This document shows, piece by piece, positions 60,280-64,000 of a stretch of 64,000 nt of DNA (position 1 is the stretch's first letter; every line of letters begins with the position of its first letter). Under the pieces are notes generated by a model that was not told the origin of the DNA, did no database searches, and saw only the letters and a list, made by a program, of their open reading frames with translations. This DNA is from Acuticoccus mangrovi (lineage in GTDB: Bacteria; Pseudomonadota; Alphaproteobacteria; Rhizobiales; Amorphaceae). The stretch covers positions 1 through 64,000 of the forward strand of contig NZ_JAEKJA010000018.1 of NCBI RefSeq assembly GCF_016411865.1. Direction: 5' to 3'. Position numbers and translations under genes: made by a program.

Positions 60280-61242
60280 ATGGGCTCATTCTCCAGAACA
60301 CTTCTTGGCGCCGCGGTGGCGTCCGGGCTCGCGATGGCGGGAGGCTCGGCGCTCGCGTTCGACCAGGGCAGCCTCATCAAGCCGATCGACGGGCCGCTCA
60401 CCCTGGTGTTCATCCCGAAGGTGATTCACCCCTGGTACGAGGTGGTGAAGGCCGGCGCGCAGGCCGCCGCCGACGAGTTCGCCAAAGAGGGCATCGAGGT
60501 CGACGTGCGGTGGGACGAGCCGCCCCAGGCCGACGTCGCCGACCACAACCGCCGCATCGAGACCAACATCGGCCGTCACCCCGACGGTCTCGCCGTCTCC
60601 TGCCTCGACCCCTCCACCAACGTGCAGCTCCTCCAGGAAGCGGTGGACGCGGGCATCAACGTCATCACCTTCGACACCTACTGCTCGGACGATTTCCACT
60701 TCGTCGGCCACAAGAACGACGCGCAGGACGGCGCCGATCTCGCCGCCTTCCTCGCCGAGAAGATCGGCGACAAGGGCAAGGTGGGCATCCTCGCCGGCAG
60801 CCTGACGGCGGCGAACCACGCCGCGCGGGTGCAGGGCTTCAAGGACGAGATGGCGAAGCATCCGAACATCGACATCGTGTTCGAGCAGCCCGACGACGAC
60901 AGCCTCGAAAAGGCCGTCAGCCTCACCGAGAACGCGTTGCAGGCCAATCCCGACCTCGTCGGCATCTTCGGCTCCAACGCCTCGAACCCGATCGGCGCCG
61001 CCCGGGCCGTCGACAACGCCGGCCTCACCGATCAGGTGACCATCGTCGGCATGGACGATCTGCCCGAAACGCTGCAGTTCATCGAGGACGGCGTGATCGC
61101 CGGCGTGAAGGCGCAGCGCCAGTGGGAGATCGGCTACTGGGCGGTGAAATATCTCGTCGCCATGAACCAGAACCACACCGTGCCGATGGAGCATGCCACC
61201 GGTTCGCAGATCCTCACCAAGGACGTCCTGGCCCAGCAATAG
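60280..61242 (+). CDS. Periplasmic sugar-binding protein of a ribose-type ABC transporter
   Basis: 320 residues. A signal peptide (about 1-27, LLGAAVASGLAMAGGSALA) leads to a type I periplasmic binding fold: LVFIPKVIHPWYEVVKAG, NVITFDTYCSD, VGILAGSLTAANHAARVQGFKDEM, VGIFGSNASNPIGAARAVDN and VTIVGMDDLPETL. It resembles RbsB/XylF sugar-binding proteins. It is first in the operon with a cognate ATPase and permease. The sugar cannot be told. The ATG at 60280 has GAGGAAACGCGG upstream. Confidence 0.9.
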   Translation: MGSFSRTLLGAAVASGLAMAGGSALAFDQGSLIKPIDGPLTLVFIPKVIHPWYEVVKAGAQAAADEFAKEGIEVDVRWDEPPQADVADHNRRIETNIGRHPDGLAVSCLDPSTNVQLLQEAVDAGINVITFDTYCSDDFHFVGHKNDAQDGADLAAFLAEKIGDKGKVGILAGSLTAANHAARVQGFKDEMAKHPNIDIVFEQPDDDSLEKAVSLTENALQANPDLVGIFGSNASNPIGAARAVDNAGLTDQVTIVGMDDLPETLQFIEDGVIAGVKAQRQWEIGYWAVKYLVAMNQNHTVPMEHATGSQILTKDVLAQQ

Positions 61243-61301
61243 GCGGCCAGGACCCTTCGCGCGGCGCAGGCTCGTCCCGCGCCCGCCAGCGCGGTGGACC
61301 G

Positions 61302-62786
61302 ATGGAACAGCTCGACTTCGAAGCCCGTGGGGTGTCCAAGCGCTTCGGCGTGGTGACCGCGCTGAACGACGTGTCGATCGGCATCGCCGCCGGCGAGGTC
61401 CACGCGGTGATCGGCGAGAACGGCGCCGGCAAGAGCACCCTCATGAACCTCTTCTGCGGCCGGCTGAAGCCGACGGAGGGAAGCCTCTATCGCCATCAGG
61501 CGCCGGTCACCTTCGAGACGCCGATGGACGCCCAGCGCGCCGGCATCGCCATCGCTCCGCAGGAGGTGAACCTCGTGCCGCGCCTCTCGGTGGCGGAGAA
61601 CGTCGTGCTCGGCGCCCAGAGCGGCGGCAGCTTCGGCATCGACTGGAAGGCGACGCGCGCCCGTGCCCTCGAGAGCCTCGCCCAGATCGACGACACCATC
61701 GATCCGGACGTGCCGGTCTTCACCCTCTCGAAGGCCCAGCAGCAGCTCGTCCAGATCGCCCGGGCCGTGGCGACGGACGCCAGGATCCTCATCTTCGACG
61801 AGCCCACCGCCGCGCTGACCCAGCGCGAGGCCGACCGGCTCTTCGCCTTCATCCGCCGCTTTCGCGAGGAGGGCGGCGCGGTATTCTACATCTCCCACCG
61901 CCTCGACGAGATCCTCGACCTGTCCGACCGCATCTCGGTGCTGCGCGACGGCACCTTCGTCGGCGAGCTCGATCCGACGACCACCGACAAGGACGCGATG
62001 GTGCGGGCGATGGCCGGCCGCGCGGTCGCCGAGCGCAGCGCCACCCGCGCCACCACCGAGCGCGGCGATGTGGTGCTCAAGGTCGACGGGCTGACCCGCA
62101 CCGGGGAGTTCCGCAATGTATCCTTCTCGCTCCGGCGCGGCGAGATTCTGGGGATCGCCGGCCTCGTGGGCTCCGGTCGCACCGAGGTGGGGCGCTGCGT
62201 CTTCGGTGTGACGCGCCCCGAGGCCGGCACCATCGAGATCTTCGGCAAGGCGCGCCAGCTGCATCACCCGGCCGACGCGATCACCGCGGGCCTCGTCTAT
62301 CTTCCCGAGGAGCGCAAGCAGGACGGCATCTTCCCGCTCCTCTCGATTTCCGAGAACATGGGCATCGCCACGATGGAGAAGTGGCGCGGCGTCTTCGGCA
62401 TGCGCTTTTCCGACATGGTGCGCGAGGTCGAGACCTACATCCGCCGCATCCCCATCAAGGTCGGCGATCCGTCCGACCCCATCACCAGCCTCTCGGGCGG
62501 CAACCAGCAGAAGGTGATTCTCGCCCGCTGGCTGATGAAGGAGAGCCGAATCCTCATCCTCGACGAGCCGACCCGGGGCATCGACGTCAACGCCAAGCTC
62601 GAGATCCAGGACCTGTTGCGCGGCCTCGCCGACGAGGGGCTGTCGATCGTCTACATCTCCTCCGAGCTGCAGGAGGTGCTCGACGTGTCGGACCGCATCC
62701 TCGTGATGCACGAGGGTCTCGTGAAGGGCATCGAACCGGCCGCGAGCGCGACGCAGGAGTCGCTGCTCGCTCTCGCCATGAGCTGA
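61302..62786 (+). CDS. Sugar ABC transporter ATPase (RbsA-like, duplicated)
   Basis: 494 residues with two ATPase domains in tandem. The first has Walker A GENGAGKSTLMNLF, signature TLSKAQQQLVQIARA (degenerate) and Walker B ILIFDEPTAAL. The second has a weaker loop GLVGSGRTEVGR, signature SLSGGNQQKVILARW and ILILDEPTRGIDV. The pattern of one altered and one full ATP site is usual for RbsA/MglA/XylG proteins. The ATG at 61302 has a poor ribosome site. It is 59 bases after the binding-protein gene. Confidence 0.92.
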   Translation: MEQLDFEARGVSKRFGVVTALNDVSIGIAAGEVHAVIGENGAGKSTLMNLFCGRLKPTEGSLYRHQAPVTFETPMDAQRAGIAIAPQEVNLVPRLSVAENVVLGAQSGGSFGIDWKATRARALESLAQIDDTIDPDVPVFTLSKAQQQLVQIARAVATDARILIFDEPTAALTQREADRLFAFIRRFREEGGAVFYISHRLDEILDLSDRISVLRDGTFVGELDPTTTDKDAMVRAMAGRAVAERSATRATTERGDVVLKVDGLTRTGEFRNVSFSLRRGEILGIAGLVGSGRTEVGRCVFGVTRPEAGTIEIFGKARQLHHPADAITAGLVYLPEERKQDGIFPLLSISENMGIATMEKWRGVFGMRFSDMVREVETYIRRIPIKVGDPSDPITSLSGGNQQKVILARWLMKESRILILDEPTRGIDVNAKLEIQDLLRGLADEGLSIVYISSELQEVLDVSDRILVMHEGLVKGIEPAASATQESLLALAMS

Positions 62787-62797
62787 TGGAGAATGAA

Positions 62798-63784
62798 ATG
62801 AGCGAAGCGGCCGTATCGTCCGTGCGTCGGAAGCCGCAGGGTCTCGCCGGCGCCCTCGCGAAGTTCCGCCAGTGGGACGCGAGCGGCATCTTCGTCGCCC
62901 TCATCGTGCTGTGCCTGGTGCTCGCTGTCGCGGCGCCGGCCTTCCTCTCCCAATATAATCTCAGCGTCGTGGCGCGGCAGGCGTCGTTCGTCGGCCTCGT
63001 GGCGCTCGGCCAGACGCTGGTGCTCCTCATCGGCGGCATCGACCTGTCGCTCGGAGCGGCGGCGGGCCTCTCGGCCATCGTCGGCGGGCTGATGCTGACG
63101 AGCGTCGGCATCCACCCCTACCTGGTGGTGCCGCTCACCGCCTGTTTCGGCTTCCTGCTCGGCACCATCAACGGCTTCTTCACCGCCCGGCTCCGCCTCA
63201 ATCCCTTCATCGTCACCCTGGCGTCGTGGGAGATCTTCGCCGGCGCGACGCTCGTCATCACCAAGGGCTACCCGATCCGCCCCCTCGGCGACGCCTTCCA
63301 GTGGTTCGGCCGCGGCGAGATCTTCGGCATCCCGGTGCCGGTCGTCATCTTCCTGGCCGCGGGGCTGATCCTCTCCTACGTCCTCGCCCGCACCCGCTTC
63401 GGCCGCAACATCTATGCGATCGGCGGCAACCGCGACGCGGCGAACCTCGTCGGCATCCGCGTCTGGCGCATAGAGTTCATCGTCTTCGGCCTCGCCGGCA
63501 TGCTCGCCTCGCTCGCCGGCATCCTCTACGCCGCGCGCATGAACTCGGCGCAGCCCTCGGTGGGCGAGGGGTGGCTGATGGGCGCGATCACCGCCGCCAT
63601 CATCGGCGGAACCAGCCTGCGCGGCGGCCAGGGCACCATCATCGGCACCATCTTCGGTGCGCTGCTGATGGCGGTGCTCGCCAACGGTATCGTTCTTCTC
63701 AACGTATCGGGTTACTGGGAACGGGTGATCGTCGGCCTGGTGGTGCTGATCGCGATCCTCGTCGATCTCTTCCGGCGTCGTTGA
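62798..63784 (+). CDS. Sugar ABC transporter permease (RbsC-like)
   Basis: 328 residues with about nine to ten helices. IVLCLVLAVAAPAFLSQYNLSVVARQASFVGLVALGQTLVLLIGGIDLSLGA, NPFIVTLASWEIFAGATLVITKGYPI and TAAIIGGTSLRGGQGTIIGTIFGALLMAVLANG are BPD_transp_2 landmarks. The ATG at 62798 has GGAG six bases upstream; an earlier ATG (62786) overlaps the ATPase stop as TGATG but lacks a ribosome site. Third gene of the transport operon. Confidence 0.92.
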   Translation: MSEAAVSSVRRKPQGLAGALAKFRQWDASGIFVALIVLCLVLAVAAPAFLSQYNLSVVARQASFVGLVALGQTLVLLIGGIDLSLGAAAGLSAIVGGLMLTSVGIHPYLVVPLTACFGFLLGTINGFFTARLRLNPFIVTLASWEIFAGATLVITKGYPIRPLGDAFQWFGRGEIFGIPVPVVIFLAAGLILSYVLARTRFGRNIYAIGGNRDAANLVGIRVWRIEFIVFGLAGMLASLAGILYAARMNSAQPSVGEGWLMGAITAAIIGGTSLRGGQGTIIGTIFGALLMAVLANGIVLLNVSGYWERVIVGLVVLIAILVDLFRRR

Positions 63785-63798
63785 GGCGGGGCGGAGGC

Positions 63799-63900
63799 AT
63801 GGCGCGCGGTTTGCAGAAGGGTCCCTTGCAGAAGCGCCACATGGCGGAGATGGGTCGCGGCTTGCTAAGGTCCGGACAGGGAGCGGCGGGCATCGGCTAG
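63799..63900 (+). CDS. Candidate 33-residue ORF between permease and regulator
   Basis: A basic, glycine- and leucine-rich 33-residue reading frame (MARGLQKGPLQKRHMAEMG...) with a good GCGGAGGC ribosome site but no recognisable homologue. It may be translated in the same transcript as the transport operon or be spurious. Confidence 0.25.
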   Translation: MARGLQKGPLQKRHMAEMGRGLLRSGQGAAGIG

Positions 63901-63932
63901 TCCGCCGGCAAAAGCAACCATAAAGGGGTTCG

Positions 63933-64000
63933 ATGGCCCGCATTCATGATGTTCGTCTGATCGCCCGCGTGGCGCAGCTCTACTTCATGGAACGGCAGAC
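63933..64000 (+). CDS. SorC/DeoR-like sugar-responsive regulator, N-terminal fragment
   Basis: The window ends after 22 codons: MARIHDVRLIARVAQLYFMERQT. RLIARVAQLYF followed by M-E-R-Q-T matches the N-terminal winged-helix of SorC-family regulators, which sense sugar phosphates. AAAGGGG lies about seven bases before the ATG. As the gene after a sugar ABC operon it may regulate that operon, including the palindrome at 60233-60248. Confidence 0.65.
   Translation, partial: MARIHDVRLIARVAQLYFMERQ

Overview
The window is a stretch of GC-rich alphaproteobacterial chromosome, most likely from the Hyphomicrobiales (Rhizobiales). The evidence is a CcrM-type GANTC methyltransferase, a 1615-residue NAD-glutamate dehydrogenase, a ZapA preceded by a DUF4164 coiled-coil protein, a BigR/SqrR-type ArsR repressor, a phasin, and a tRNA-His with A73 and no extra 5' G. 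Genes are densely packed with strong GC third-position bias. I see no rRNA, CRISPR array, insertion sequence, integrase or phage gene. The genus cannot be fixed from sequence alone.

Layout. 0.1-4.2 kb: a lambda-crystallin-type dehydrogenase and a beta-keto acid cleavage enzyme (+), facing a Gfo/Idh/MocA oxidoreductase and an isopropylmalate-type dehydrogenase (-). 4.2-10.3 kb: ccrM and gdhZ (-), both with structured leaders. 10.8-17.5 kb: a membrane protein, leuD, transketolase, DUF4164-zapA, gpmA, a small GIY-YIG-like protein with a candidate SOS box, and glycerate kinase. 17.5-22.4 kb: TauE/SafE exporter with its TIGR02186 partner, an unknown membrane protein, an aminotransferase and the RNase P RNA gene. 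22.4-29.5 kb: class III cyclase, soluble sugar dehydrogenase with cytochrome c, a TAXI-like binding protein, a DMT transporter and a PhyH dioxygenase. 29.6-35.8 kb: mccB, a NicX-like dioxygenase coupled to 5-formyl-THF cyclo-ligase and a YmdB-like phosphodiesterase, DUF983, YebC and DUF6653.

35.8-45.7 kb: a YeeE/YedE sulfur-transport pair divergent from a thiol-switch ArsR repressor, cysteine synthase, an orphan AceE-like E1, an RcnA-like metal exporter, 2-keto-3-deoxyarabonate dehydratase, and a degenerate PAS sensor divergent from a phasin. 45.7-49 kb: tRNA-His, sulfotransferase, FMN hydroxyacid oxidase and HAD phosphatase. 49.4-57.2 kb: a carbohydrate island (ABC transporter, GH3, GH144, then a convergent GH15 and a hydrolase), all glycosidases lacking signal peptides. 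57.4-64 kb: Asp/Glu racemase, Lrp regulator, flavin monooxygenase and a ribose-type ABC operon ending in a SorC regulator cut by the window edge.

The signals I would follow first lie between genes: two strong hairpins flanking the ccrM start codon, one of which buries the only Shine-Dalgarno-like run; a terminator-like hairpin with eight U in the gdhZ leader; a CTG start for zapA; a LexA-type GTTC-N7-GTTC element before the small GIY-YIG-like gene; and a signal-less beta-1,2-glucan operon led by an ABC transporter. These are read from sequence only and none has been tested.
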